A stretch of 64,000 nucleotides of DNA from assembly GCF_007559005.1 (NCBI RefSeq), contig NZ_CP041763.1, positions 3,070,463 through 3,134,462 on the forward strand, read 5' to 3'. Positions 54,126 to 63,321 of the stretch are shown piece after piece. Every line of letters begins with the position of its first letter. Positions within the stretch are counted from its first letter, which is position 1. A program made the translations under genes and the position numbers. The stretch comes from Gordonia zhaorongruii (GTDB taxonomy: Bacteria > Actinomycetota > Actinomycetes > Mycobacteriales > Mycobacteriaceae). The notes beneath the pieces were generated by a model, which saw only the letters and a list, made by a program, of their open reading frames with translations, was not told the origin of the DNA and did no database searches.

Positions 54126-54448
54126 GATTCGGTGTGGGGACGCCGGATCGTGGTGCGACGCGCCGCGATAGGGGTGACACCTGCATCACGACCGGCGGTC
54201 TTCTTCACTGCGGCGTCGATGATGCGGGGTTCAATCAGATCGTTAGGGGTGCAGTCGAGGATGTCGCACAGGGCTACCAGGGTGTGCATGCTCAGTCGTT
54301 GCGGCTGGCCGGTCACCAGCCGGTACACCTGTTCGCGTGACAACGTGATGCCTCGGTCGGCCAGGTGTGGTTGCAGGTCGGTCGTGGAGAACATCCCCTG
54401 CTCGGCCATCTTGGTACGCAGATGCCAGAGGTAGTCGATCTGTTTCAT
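54122..54448 (-). CDS. XRE-family helix-turn-helix regulator
   Basis: The 108-residue protein has a HTH of the Cro/C1 type: LADRGITLSREQVYRLVTG, then LSMHTLVALCDILDCTPNDLI. Its ATG overlaps the integrase stop, and its own stop overlaps the zinc-ribbon start, so the three genes form one coupled unit. It may control the element; a palindrome at 55584-55598 is a possible site. Confidence 0.85.
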   Translation of the reverse strand: MKQIDYLWHLRTKMAEQGMFSTTDLQPHLADRGITLSREQVYRLVTGQPQRLSMHTLVALCDILDCTPNDLIEPRIIDAAVKKTAGRDAGVTPIAARRTTIRRPHTES

Positions 54449-55566
54449 GGCGTGGTCCTGTCGTCGAAGTGGTGGCCATAGCGGGCATGGATCGATTGCA
54501 TGAGCAGGCCGTTGCGGTATTCGTTGCTGACTCCGACATACACCGCGGTGGTCGAGGAGAATGCATGCCCGACCTGCTCTTGGATGAACCGTTCGGGGTA
54601 GTCGAACTCGACGAGATGGGTGACATAAGAGTGGCGTAGCGAATGCAGGTCCAGCGCGGGATCGAGGCCGGCGGCGTCGCGGGCAGCAGCAAATGCGGCA
54701 TTGATGGCGCGTACGCCCAGGCGGCTGCCGCGCTCGGTCAGAAACAGGGCCGGGTGCTTGTTGTGGTCGAACTCGCAACGGATCTCGGTGAGGTAGTGAT
54801 CGAGGATCTCGACGATCCAGCTCATTTCCGGGACCGTGAGCACCGTTCGCCGTTTCGGTGGCCCACCGCGGGAGGCTTTGCCGGACCGCACGGTCACCGC
54901 ACCGAACCGCCCGAACGCGGGGAACTTGGAGTTTCGGCGCAGATCAACCACATCGGACCGCGAAACCTCTTTGCGACGCATTCCATAGGCGTAGCAGTAC
55001 TTCAACGCGACCGCGTCCCGCAGCGCGGGTAGCGCACCCTTGCGGCGGCGGGCCCGGATCTGAGCCACCCGACCGTCAGCAGCATCGAACAGTGCCTGGG
55101 TCTCGTCGTAGGTCATCGGCCGCCGGCCCTCATCGCCCTCGTACTCACCGACATGAATGATGGAGTTGTCTTCATGGAAGACCTGCAACGGGGCCCGACC
55201 AAACCGGCTGGTGCACTCAGAGATCCATCCGTACCGAGGGTCGATCAGATAGGAGCAGAACAGACCGATCTCGACCTGGTAGCCGCGGACCGTCGAAAAC
55301 CGCAGAGGAGTAGCCCCCGACCGCAAGTCACTGACCCACGCCTCGCCCTCCTCAGGGGTCCACTGCCACGGATACAACCCTGTGAACTCGGCAAAGCGCT
55401 GGACCAACCGGACCCGCGGCCTGATCGTCGCCTCGCGCAAGAACCGTGCCCGCTGTTGCTGAGCCCATCCCTGCACCATTGCCTCGAACACCGACCGTTC
55501 AGGATCAAGCTCTACAACATTTGATGCCAGCACCTTTCGCGCACCGGCTACATCTTCACCCGTCAC
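54445..55566 (-). CDS. tyrosine recombinase/integrase
   Basis: The 373-residue enzyme cuts and joins DNA at specific sites through a phosphotyrosine. Catalytic residues are Arg197 in GMRRKEV, His308 and Arg311 in LHSLRHSYVTHL, His334 in VGH and the nucleophile Tyr343 in TAVYVGVS. The N-terminal part is a SAM-like core-binding domain. All catalytic residues are present, so it may be active. It is the first gene of the integrase-XRE-zinc ribbon operon at the right end of the island. Confidence 0.92.
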   Translation of the reverse strand: MTGEDVAGARKVLASNVVELDPERSVFEAMVQGWAQQQRARFLREATIRPRVRLVQRFAEFTGLYPWQWTPEEGEAWVSDLRSGATPLRFSTVRGYQVEIGLFCSYLIDPRYGWISECTSRFGRAPLQVFHEDNSIIHVGEYEGDEGRRPMTYDETQALFDAADGRVAQIRARRRKGALPALRDAVALKYCYAYGMRRKEVSRSDVVDLRRNSKFPAFGRFGAVTVRSGKASRGGPPKRRTVLTVPEMSWIVEILDHYLTEIRCEFDHNKHPALFLTERGSRLGVRAINAAFAAARDAAGLDPALDLHSLRHSYVTHLVEFDYPERFIQEQVGHAFSSTTAVYVGVSNEYRNGLLMQSIHARYGHHFDDRTTP

Positions 55567-55583
55567 ACCACCGTTGTATCAGA

Positions 55584-55598
55584 TGCATCATTGATGCA
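55584..55598. promoter_or_regulatory. palindrome upstream of the integrase
   Basis: TGCATCATTGATGCA has 7-bp arms around one base and lies 18 bp before the integrase start. ATGATGCATC recurs near 55693. It may be an operator for the XRE protein or a recombinase arm site. Confidence 0.5.
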
Positions 55599-55812
55599 CA
55601 TAGGTTAGATGGCGCTACCAGCGTTTTTTAGTGCAACAGCTAGCTGCAGCGACGATGGAGCCTGCCGGAGCGCCGATTCGGTCACCCGGCCAATGATGCA
55701 TCCGATGACAATAAATCCCGTTCGCTTGAAGTTGCGAACGGGCGCGGCCCGGAAGCCGTTCCAGCCGGGGCCGTCAACCCGACCATGCACAACCGCTCGG
55801 CCGCGTTATAGG

Positions 55813-56961
55813 TCAGAGCTTGTTCCGCGCGATGATCTGCGCCGCGATCACGTTGCGCTGAATCTCGTTGGTGCCCTCACCGACGATCATCAGCGGCGCA
55901 TCGCGAAAATAGCGTTCCACGTCGTACTCCTTCGAGTAGCCGTAGCCGCCGTGGACGCGAATGGCGTCCAGTGCGATCTGCATCGCCGTCTCGGAGGCGA
56001 ACAGCTTGGCCATGCCCGCCTCCATGTCGGCGCGCTCCCCTCGGTCGAGCTTCTGCGCGGCGTCCTCGGTCAGCAGCCGGGCCGCCCGCTGCTTGGTGCC
56101 CATGTCGGCGATCAGGTTGCCGACGCTCTGGTGCTTCCAGATGGGTTTGCCGAACGACTCCCGCTCCTGCGCGTACCGCACTGCCGCATCGAGAGCCGCC
56201 TGTCCGACACCGACCGCTCGCGCCGCCACCTGGATGCGGCCCATCTCGAGGCCGCGCATCATCTGACCCCAGCCCCGATTCGGCTCACCACCCAGCACGG
56301 CGTCAGCGGGGACCGGCATCTCGTCGAAGACGAGTTCGCAGGCTTCGACGCCGCGGTACCCGAGCTTGGGCAGCTTCGTGGAGACCGTCAGGCCGTCGCC
56401 GGGTTCGACGAGCATCACGCTCATGCCCGTGTGCGCCGGGTCGGCGGACCGGTCGGTGATGCACAGCAGACCGATGAGCCCCGAGTGGGCGGCGTTGGAG
56501 ATCCAGGTCTTGGAGCCGGTGATCGAGTAGCCGCCGTCGGCGGGCGTCGCATACGTCCGCATGCCCTGAAGATCGCTGCCGCCGCCCGGTTCGGTGAGCG
56601 CCATGGTGGCCCGGATCGAACCGTCTGCCATCTTCGGCAGATACCGGCGCTTCTGCTCGGCCGTGCCGAACGTCGTGATCAGATACGTGATCACCGAGTG
56701 CCCGCCGATGGCGCCGGCCAGACTCATCCAGCCGCGCGCGAGCTCCTCGGTGACGCGCGCGAAACAGGCGGTGCTCACGTCGACGCCGCCGTGCTCTGCC
56801 GGTGCGAGCAGTCCGAAGAAACCGAGCCGCTTCATCTCCTCGATGAACTCCTCCGGGTACACGTCGGGCTCGTCGAATTCCCGGACCCGGTCGCGCACAC
56901 GATGGTCGATGAAGTGGGCGACGAGATCGACCATGTCCTGTTCGTCGGAGGTCAACGCCAT
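55813..56961 (-). CDS. acyl-CoA dehydrogenase
   Basis: The 382-residue FAD enzyme catalyses alpha,beta-dehydrogenation of an acyl-CoA. It shows ATMALTEPGGGSDLQGM and ITGSKTWISNAAHSGL, the RESFGKPIWKHQSVG block, and the catalytic Glu362 in VGEGTNEIQRN. Length is standard. It is divergent from the MFS gene and marks the return to core sequence after the integrase operon. Substrate chain length cannot be assigned. Confidence 0.92.
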   Translation of the reverse strand: MALTSDEQDMVDLVAHFIDHRVRDRVREFDEPDVYPEEFIEEMKRLGFFGLLAPAEHGGVDVSTACFARVTEELARGWMSLAGAIGGHSVITYLITTFGTAEQKRRYLPKMADGSIRATMALTEPGGGSDLQGMRTYATPADGGYSITGSKTWISNAAHSGLIGLLCITDRSADPAHTGMSVMLVEPGDGLTVSTKLPKLGYRGVEACELVFDEMPVPADAVLGGEPNRGWGQMMRGLEMGRIQVAARAVGVGQAALDAAVRYAQERESFGKPIWKHQSVGNLIADMGTKQRAARLLTEDAAQKLDRGERADMEAGMAKLFASETAMQIALDAIRVHGGYGYSKEYDVERYFRDAPLMIVGEGTNEIQRNVIAAQIIARNKL

Positions 56962-57126
56962 CGGCCGGTCCTTTCACGAGACAACGGTCCACCCCTGAGG
57001 GCCGTTCGTGCCTCTCACAGTAAGTGAGGTCGCTTCACATTCTCCGGTGCCCGCGGTCCGGCGCACCGACGGGCGAGTAGAACAGAGTCTGATGCTGAAA
57101 CTCCGAGCGCACAACCACGCCCCTTC

Positions 57127-58488
57127 GTGACGGGGCAGCGCACCGACCGCCTCCTGCCCGCACTGGTCTACGCGGCCCTGACCACCTCGGTGGTCAGCTC
57201 ACTGGGCATGCTGCTCGTGCCGTCGATCGCCGACGCGATGGGCATCACGATCGGTTCGACGCAGTGGATGCTGACCGTGAACCTCATGGTCGGCGCGGTG
57301 GCCACCCCGATCATGGGGCGCCTCAGCGACGGACCGCGGCCCGGACGGCTGCTCTTGATCGCGCTCGGCGTCATCTTCGTCGGATCGGTGGTCGCCGCCG
57401 TAGCCCCGAACTTCACCGTCTTCCTGATCGGACGAGCCCTGCAGGGCCTCTCGTACGGCATCGTCCCGGTCACCATCGTGCTCGCACGGCGCCACCTGTC
57501 CGCCGACCAGGTCTCCCCCGCGATCTCGTCGCTGTCGGTCACCGTGGCGACCGGTCTCGGTCTCGGCTACCCGTTGACGGGCGTTCTCGCGAGCTGGCTC
57601 GACTACCGCGCGGCGTTCTGGTTCGCTGCCGCCTTCGTGGCGACCGCAGCGATCGTGGTGTGGCGGTTCGTGCCGATCGGCGCCGACGAGAACACGGCGA
57701 AGCCGTTCGACGTGCCCGGTGCCGCATTGCTCAGCGTGGGGCTGGCCGCCCTTCTGATCGCGGTCAGCGAGGGCCCGAACTGGGGGTGGGGATCGGTCAC
57801 CACGATCTGCGTCGCACTCGTCGCGGTCGGCGCACTCGTGGCCTGGGGTTTCGTCGAGCTCCGGCGCCGCCATCCGCTCATCGATCTTCGCGTGATCCGC
57901 ACGGCTGAGGTGCTGCTCGCCAACGCCACCGCCATCTGCCTGGGCGCCAGCATGTACATGAGCCTGTCGATCGCCAGCATCATCGCGCAGGCGCCGGCGT
58001 CGACTGGGTACGGCATCGATCTTCCACTGTTCTGGGCCGGCTTCGTGATGCTCCCGCTGTCGGTCGGAAGCTTCACCGGCAACCGTTTCGTGCGCCGTCT
58101 CGGGCCGGAGTCGATGACCGCGATGCTGCCCCTCGGATCGGCGCTGACCGCAGGCTCAGCCGTCATGCTCTGGCTCACCAACGACCAGCTGTGGGAGATC
58201 CTGCTCGGCATGGCCCTGTTCGGACTCGGCATGGGCGCGGCCTACGCCGCGATGCCCGCACTCGTCGCACGGAATGTCGCGGATACCGAGGTCGGCAGCG
58301 CCGTGAGTTTCAATCAGGTCCTCCGCACGGTCGGCGGTGCGCTGGGCAGTGCGGTGGCCGGCGCGGTCCTGGCTGCGAACCCGGGCGAGCACGGCGTGAC
58401 CCTGGGCCTCGGCATCGCCGCGATCATCGGGATCGTGGTTTTCGTGGCTCTCGCGGTCAATCAGGTTCGCGTGCACCGCACGGGGTAG
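57127..58488 (+). CDS. MFS transporter, drug-efflux type
   Basis: The 453-residue protein has 14-helix-type spacing with MFS motif A in VATPIMGRLSDGPRPGRLL, then GRALQGLSYGIVPV and the second-half motif MLPLSVGSFTGNRFVRRLGP. This fits the DHA2 drug:H+ antiporters. The GTG at 57127 opens the frame. It is divergent from the acyl-CoA dehydrogenase. The substrate is unknown. Confidence 0.88.
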   Translation: MTGQRTDRLLPALVYAALTTSVVSSLGMLLVPSIADAMGITIGSTQWMLTVNLMVGAVATPIMGRLSDGPRPGRLLLIALGVIFVGSVVAAVAPNFTVFLIGRALQGLSYGIVPVTIVLARRHLSADQVSPAISSLSVTVATGLGLGYPLTGVLASWLDYRAAFWFAAAFVATAAIVVWRFVPIGADENTAKPFDVPGAALLSVGLAALLIAVSEGPNWGWGSVTTICVALVAVGALVAWGFVELRRRHPLIDLRVIRTAEVLLANATAICLGASMYMSLSIASIIAQAPASTGYGIDLPLFWAGFVMLPLSVGSFTGNRFVRRLGPESMTAMLPLGSALTAGSAVMLWLTNDQLWEILLGMALFGLGMGAAYAAMPALVARNVADTEVGSAVSFNQVLRTVGGALGSAVAGAVLAANPGEHGVTLGLGIAAIIGIVVFVALAVNQVRVHRTG

Positions 58489-58620
58489 ATCGCTGCGGGT
58501 CTGGCGCGGCCATGGTTTCAACTCGCGCCCTCGGTCGTGACTCAACCAGCGAAGGGGCGGCCCGCCCGACGATGAGGGGACTTCCGCCGGCCGAGCACCG
58601 CCGCCCGGCCGGACGTCGAG

Positions 58621-61600
58621 TCACGAGTCCGCGAGCGCCACCAGCAGATCCCCTGCCTCGACCTGGCTGACCTCGGCGATCGCGGTCCGGGACACCACGC
58701 CACCGCGCGGCGCGGTGATGGCCGCCTCCATCTTCATGGCCTCGATGGTGCCGATCGGGCCGCCCGCCTCGACGGTGTCGCCCTCGTCCACCGACAGGGT
58801 GACGACGCCGTCGAACGGGGCGGCCACATGGCCCGGATCGGACTGGTCGGCCTTCTCGGCAGACGGCACCTCCGCGGTGACCGAGCGGTCACGCACCGAG
58901 ACCGGCCGCAGCTGCCCGTTGAGAATGCACATGACGGTCCGCATCCCGTGCTCGTCCGGCTCGGAGATCGCTTCGAGACCGATGAGCAGGTTGACGCCCT
59001 TCGACAGCTCCACGCGATGCTCGTCGCCGCTGCGCAGACCGTAGAAGAACTGGTCAGCGGACAAACGCGAGGTGTCGCCGTACTCGTCCAGGTGGCCCAG
59101 GTACTCCTTGGCCGGTCCGGGAAAGAGCAGTCGGTTCAACGTCTCACGGCGAACGGTCGATTCGCCGGACAGTGCGGCCTCGTCCTCCGCGGACAGCGGC
59201 GTGATCGGCTTCGCGTCGGCTCGCCCTTCGAGCGCCTTGGTCCGGAACGGCTCGGGCCATCCACCGGCCGGCTCGCCGAGGTCGCCGCGCAGGAATCCGA
59301 TGACCGAATCCGGGATGTCGAAACGGGCCGGGTCGGCAGCGAACTCATCGACGTCCACTCCGGATCCGACGAGGGAGAGCGCGAGATCGCCGACGACCTT
59401 CGACGACGGCGTCACCTTGATGAGACGTCCGAGCAGGCGATCGGCCGCCGCGTAATTGGCCTCGACCTCCTCGAACCGCTCCCCCAGGCCGAGCGCAGTC
59501 GCCTGCTGCCGGAGATTCGACAGCTGCCCGCCGGGGATCTCGTGCGTGTAGACGCGGCCGGTCGCCGACGGGATCCCCGACTCGAACGGCGAGTACAGCT
59601 TCCGCAGCGACTCCCAGTACGGCTCCAGGTCGCAGACCGCGTCCAGACTCAGGCCGGTATCGTGCTCGCTGTGTGCGGTGGCAGCCACGATCGCGGACAG
59701 CGACGGCTGGCTCGTGGTCCCCGACATCGGTGCGCTGGCGCCGTCGACCGCGTCGGCCCCCGCAGCGAGCGCGGCCAGATAGGTCGCGAGCTGGCCGCCG
59801 GGTGTGTCGTGGGTGTGAATGTGAATGGGCAGATCGAAGTTGCTCCGCAGGGCGGTGACCAGCTTGGTCGCCGCCGTCGGCCGCAGCAGGCCCGCCATGT
59901 CCTTGATGGCGAGCACGTGCGCGCCCGACTCGACGATCTCCTCCGCGAGACGCAGGTAGTAGTCCAGGGTGTACAGGTCCTCCGCCGGATCGGCGAGGTC
60001 GCCCGTGTAGCTCATCGCGACCTCGGCGAGGCCGGTCCCGGTCTCGCGCACCGCGTCGATCGCCGGACGCATCTGATCGACGTTGTTGAGCGCGTCGAAG
60101 ATCCGGAAGATGTCGATGCCGGTCGCCGCAGCCTCCGAGACGAACGCACGCGTCACCGACTCGGGGTACGGGGTGTAACCGACCGTGTTGCGGCCGCGCA
60201 GCAGCATCTGCAGGCAGATGTTCGGCACGGCCTCACGCAGCTGTGCCAGACGATCCCACGGGTCCTCGCGCAAGAATCGCAGCGCGACGTCGTAGGTCGC
60301 GCCGCCCCATGCTTCGATCGAGAGCAGTTCCGGCGTAGTCCGGGCGACATGTCCCGCGACGCCGAGCAGACTGCTGGTACGGACGCGCGTGGCCAGGAGC
60401 GACTGATGCGCATCGCGGAAGGTCGTGTCGGTGACGGCGAGTGCCGACTGCTGTCGCAAGGACTGGGCGAATCGTTCCGGGCCGAGTTCGAGCAGGCGCT
60501 GTCGCGAACCGTCCGGCGGTCCGGCCGTGAGGTCGATCGACGGGAGTTTGTCGACCGGATTGACCTTCGCCGGCACCTCACCGTCCGGCCGGTTCACCGT
60601 GACGTCGGCCAAGTAGGCGAGGATCTTCGACGCTCGATCCGCCGACGAGTTCTGCGTCAGCAACTGCGGGCGTTCCTCGATGAACGACGTGGTCACGTGG
60701 CCCGCACGAAAGTCCGGATCTTCGAGAACCGCCTTGAGGAACGGGATGTTGGTGGCCACGCCGCGGATGCGGAACTCGGCGACGGCGCGCTGCGCGTGCG
60801 AGACGGCAGCCTCGAAGTCACGGCCACGGCAGGTCAGCTTCACCAGCATGGAGTCGAAGTACGCGCCGACCTCGGCACCCAGCGACGAACCGCCGTCCAG
60901 CCGCACACCGCCACCGCCCGGGCTGCGATAGGCGGTGATCCGGCCGGTGTCGGGACGGAATCCGTTCGCTGGATCCTCGGTGGTGATCCGGCACTGCATC
61001 GCCGCCCCGCGCAACCGGATCGCGTCCTGACTCAATCCGAGATCGGCGAGGGACTCGCCCGCCGCCACCCGCAACTGCGCCTGAACCAGATCCACATCGG
61101 TGACCTCCTCGGTGACCGTGTGCTCCACCTGGATGCGGGGGTTCATCTCGATGAACATGTGCTGCCCGCGCTCGTCGACGAGGAACTCGACCGTCCCGGC
61201 GCAGCTGTAGCCGATCTGCTCGGCGAACGCGACGGCATCGGCGCAGATCTTCTCCCGCAGTTCGGGATCCAGATTCGGTGCGGGCGCGAGTTCGATCACC
61301 TTCTGGTGACGTCGCTGCACCGAGCAGTCGCGCTCGTAGAGGTGGATCACGTTGCCGTGCGTGTCGCCGAGGATCTGCACCTCGATGTGCCGCGGATTGA
61401 TGACCGCCTGCTCCAGGAACACGGTGGCGTCGCCGAATGCCGATTCGGCCTCGCGGGACGCTGCCTCGATCGCGTCGCGCAGCGCGGCGATCTCCGGGAC
61501 GCGCCGCATACCGCGTCCGCCACCGCCTGCGACGGCCTTGACGAACACCGGGAACGTCATCGACTCGGCCGCGGTCATCAGGGCATCGAAGTCCGTGGTC

Positions 61601-62022
61601 GGCTCGGACGAGGGCAGCACCGGTAGCCCGGCGGCCTTCGCCGATTCGATGGCGCGCGCCTTGTTGCCCGTCAGTTCGAGAATCTCCCGCGGCGGTCCCA
61701 CGAACGTGATGCCGTTGTCCTCGCATGCGGCGGCCAGATCCGGGTTCTCCGACAGGAAGCCGTAACCGGGATAGATGGCGTCGGCGCCGGCCTTCTTCGC
61801 CGCGTCGATGATCAGGTCGATGTCGAGATAGTTGCGTACCGGGTGTCCCTCGTCGCCGATCTGATACGACTCATCGGCCTTGGTGCGGTGCGCCGAGTTT
61901 CGGTCCTCGTAGGGGAAGACGGCGACGGTCCCGATGCCCAGTTCATATGAAGCGCGGAAGGCACGAATGGCGATCTCGCTGCGGTTGGCGACGAGAACTT
62001 TGTCGAAAGTGCGGCTGGTCAT
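58621..62022 (-). CDS. pyc: pyruvate carboxylase
   Basis: This biotin enzyme carboxylates pyruvate to oxaloacetate for anaplerosis. The 1133-residue protein has the biotin carboxylase domain (residues 1 to about 455, with KAVAGGGGRGMRRV and FIEMNPRIQVEHTVTEE), the carboxyltransferase domain (TDTTFRDAHQSLLATRVR, then DMAGLLRP), and the biotinyl domain with Lys1097 in AMKMEA. The ATG at 62022 begins the conserved TFDKVLVANRSEIAIRAFR; the frame extends to 62145 without similarity. Confidence 0.96.
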   Translation of the reverse strand: MTSRTFDKVLVANRSEIAIRAFRASYELGIGTVAVFPYEDRNSAHRTKADESYQIGDEGHPVRNYLDIDLIIDAAKKAGADAIYPGYGFLSENPDLAAACEDNGITFVGPPREILELTGNKARAIESAKAAGLPVLPSSEPTTDFDALMTAAESMTFPVFVKAVAGGGGRGMRRVPEIAALRDAIEAASREAESAFGDATVFLEQAVINPRHIEVQILGDTHGNVIHLYERDCSVQRRHQKVIELAPAPNLDPELREKICADAVAFAEQIGYSCAGTVEFLVDERGQHMFIEMNPRIQVEHTVTEEVTDVDLVQAQLRVAAGESLADLGLSQDAIRLRGAAMQCRITTEDPANGFRPDTGRITAYRSPGGGGVRLDGGSSLGAEVGAYFDSMLVKLTCRGRDFEAAVSHAQRAVAEFRIRGVATNIPFLKAVLEDPDFRAGHVTTSFIEERPQLLTQNSSADRASKILAYLADVTVNRPDGEVPAKVNPVDKLPSIDLTAGPPDGSRQRLLELGPERFAQSLRQQSALAVTDTTFRDAHQSLLATRVRTSSLLGVAGHVARTTPELLSIEAWGGATYDVALRFLREDPWDRLAQLREAVPNICLQMLLRGRNTVGYTPYPESVTRAFVSEAAATGIDIFRIFDALNNVDQMRPAIDAVRETGTGLAEVAMSYTGDLADPAEDLYTLDYYLRLAEEIVESGAHVLAIKDMAGLLRPTAATKLVTALRSNFDLPIHIHTHDTPGGQLATYLAALAAGADAVDGASAPMSGTTSQPSLSAIVAATAHSEHDTGLSLDAVCDLEPYWESLRKLYSPFESGIPSATGRVYTHEIPGGQLSNLRQQATALGLGERFEEVEANYAAADRLLGRLIKVTPSSKVVGDLALSLVGSGVDVDEFAADPARFDIPDSVIGFLRGDLGEPAGGWPEPFRTKALEGRADAKPITPLSAEDEAALSGESTVRRETLNRLLFPGPAKEYLGHLDEYGDTSRLSADQFFYGLRSGDEHRVELSKGVNLLIGLEAISEPDEHGMRTVMCILNGQLRPVSVRDRSVTAEVPSAEKADQSDPGHVAAPFDGVVTLSVDEGDTVEAGGPIGTIEAMKMEAAITAPRGGVVSRTAIAEVSQVEAGDLLVALADS

Positions 62023-62128
62023 CGAATCAGGTTCCTTTGCAAGGATCGGCGGGCAACCTCGGGTGAGCGCGATTACCCCTACCAACGTAGTGACGCCCAG
62101 CCCGGCTCGCCGCCCTTCCATCGCGTTA

Positions 62129-62188
62129 CGCCCCGAAAGTCGCATATGTCGAATGAACGTTCAAACGACCGACGCGCATTTCGGGGCA
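62129..62188. repeat. 60-bp intergenic element, copy 3
   Basis: The unit starts CGCCCCGAAAGTCGC and ends CGCGCATTTCGGGGCA, with the same 52-bp distance between the C4 and G4 runs as the other two copies. The centre has GAACGTTC. It matches copy 1 at about 41 of 60 positions by hand count. It lies upstream of pyruvate carboxylase. Confidence 0.7.
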
Positions 62189-62213
62189 CAAGGCGCTTGG
62201 GGCCCGCTTCTCG

Positions 62214-63281
62214 TCAGCGCAGTGCCACCAGCTCGTGCAGTGTGCTCCCTGCAACCGTGTCGACGCTGCCGTCCTCCTGGTCGACGACCGACAGCGTGAA
62301 GTCGGAGCGGAAACGGAAGTAGCCGGGCCGTCCGATCAGCTTGTCCGTGATCGGACGCATCAGCGTGCTGCCGACTATCGGGATGTCCTCGAGCAGGGCC
62401 TGCGCGTGCAGCACCTGCCGGACCTCCAGTGTGAGGGAGAACCTTCCGGGGCAGTCCAGGGCGATGCTCGTGGGGTACGTACGTCCTGCGACGTCGGCGT
62501 ACTCGGTGGCGCCTTCGCTGAACGTCACCTCGCCGGTACTCAGCAGCACGTCGTCACGCTTGGCGAGCATGACCGGCTTGATCTGCAGGTTGCCGTACCG
62601 CTCCTGCGTCGCGACTACGGCGTAGAGCAGAGTGTACTCCTCGGTGTAGAGCCGTCCCCAGTGCCACTTCTCGATCACCTTGGGCATGGCGCCGATGCCC
62701 CAGTTGTGGTCGGCGTACCCGCGGCCGGTGACGTCCCAGTCGTCGTCGCCGAGCCTCATGCGGCCCGAGACCGATGCGCGGGGTGCTCCGACGCACCACC
62801 CGAAGACGCCTCCGTCGCCGAAGTGCGTCTCGCCGCGACCCGGCATCCACGGCGCGAGCTCGTTCCGGAACTCCAGATCGAGCCGCACGTCGTCCTCGTC
62901 GAAGACGATGCGATAGCGCGGGAGGTCACCGTCATCGACGATGACCTGCGCCGCGTTGGGGCCGATCCGGACGTTGACCTCGTCGGTCGAGAAATGCGCG
63001 GCCCGCGCCGGATAGCGCTGCGCCAGCTGACGTCGGGTCCCGTCCGGTCGGTAGATGATCACCTCCACCCACGGCCTGGCCAGCGGCGGGTCCTCAGGCC
63101 TGCGCTTCACCAGGAATCCGACCACCGTGTAGCCGTTGTCCAGGTGCGCGTCGAAGTACCAGTGCTCGAATGCGCTGCGGTCGGGCCGGTCGTGAAGAGC
63201 GTTGTGCTCGGGCAGCACGGTGGTCAGGGTCCCGTCGTGGCGACCCGGCCCGTTCCAGGCCTCGACGACGTCGACTGTCAT
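62214..63281 (-). CDS. CrtC/AttH-like lipocalin-type protein
   Basis: The 355-residue protein resembles the carotenoid 1,2-hydratase (CrtC)/AttH beta-barrel superfamily: HWYFDAHLDNGYTVVGFLV at the start and GRGYADHNWGIG in the middle, which in CrtC holds the active Asp-His. Its real substrate is unknown; a terpenoid or lipid is plausible. The ATG 63281 is followed by the first conserved block; the frame extends to 63341. It follows the CoA-transferase by 40 bp on the same strand. Confidence 0.75.
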   Translation of the reverse strand: MTVDVVEAWNGPGRHDGTLTTVLPEHNALHDRPDRSAFEHWYFDAHLDNGYTVVGFLVKRRPEDPPLARPWVEVIIYRPDGTRRQLAQRYPARAAHFSTDEVNVRIGPNAAQVIVDDGDLPRYRIVFDEDDVRLDLEFRNELAPWMPGRGETHFGDGGVFGWCVGAPRASVSGRMRLGDDDWDVTGRGYADHNWGIGAMPKVIEKWHWGRLYTEEYTLLYAVVATQERYGNLQIKPVMLAKRDDVLLSTGEVTFSEGATEYADVAGRTYPTSIALDCPGRFSLTLEVRQVLHAQALLEDIPIVGSTLMRPITDKLIGRPGYFRFRSDFTLSVVDQEDGSVDTVAGSTLHELVALR

Positions 63282-63321
63282 TGCGCCTCGATTTTCATGT
63301 CGTCTCCGTGTTCGTTGCTTC

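Noticed and set aside
55605..55790. 61-codon minus-strand frame after the integrase
   Set aside because: No ribosome site or similarity; composition looks noncoding.
58828..61626. 932-codon open frame on the plus strand
   Set aside because: It is fully antisense to pyruvate carboxylase; its Arg- and Asp-rich product has no family features and reflects high GC at third positions.
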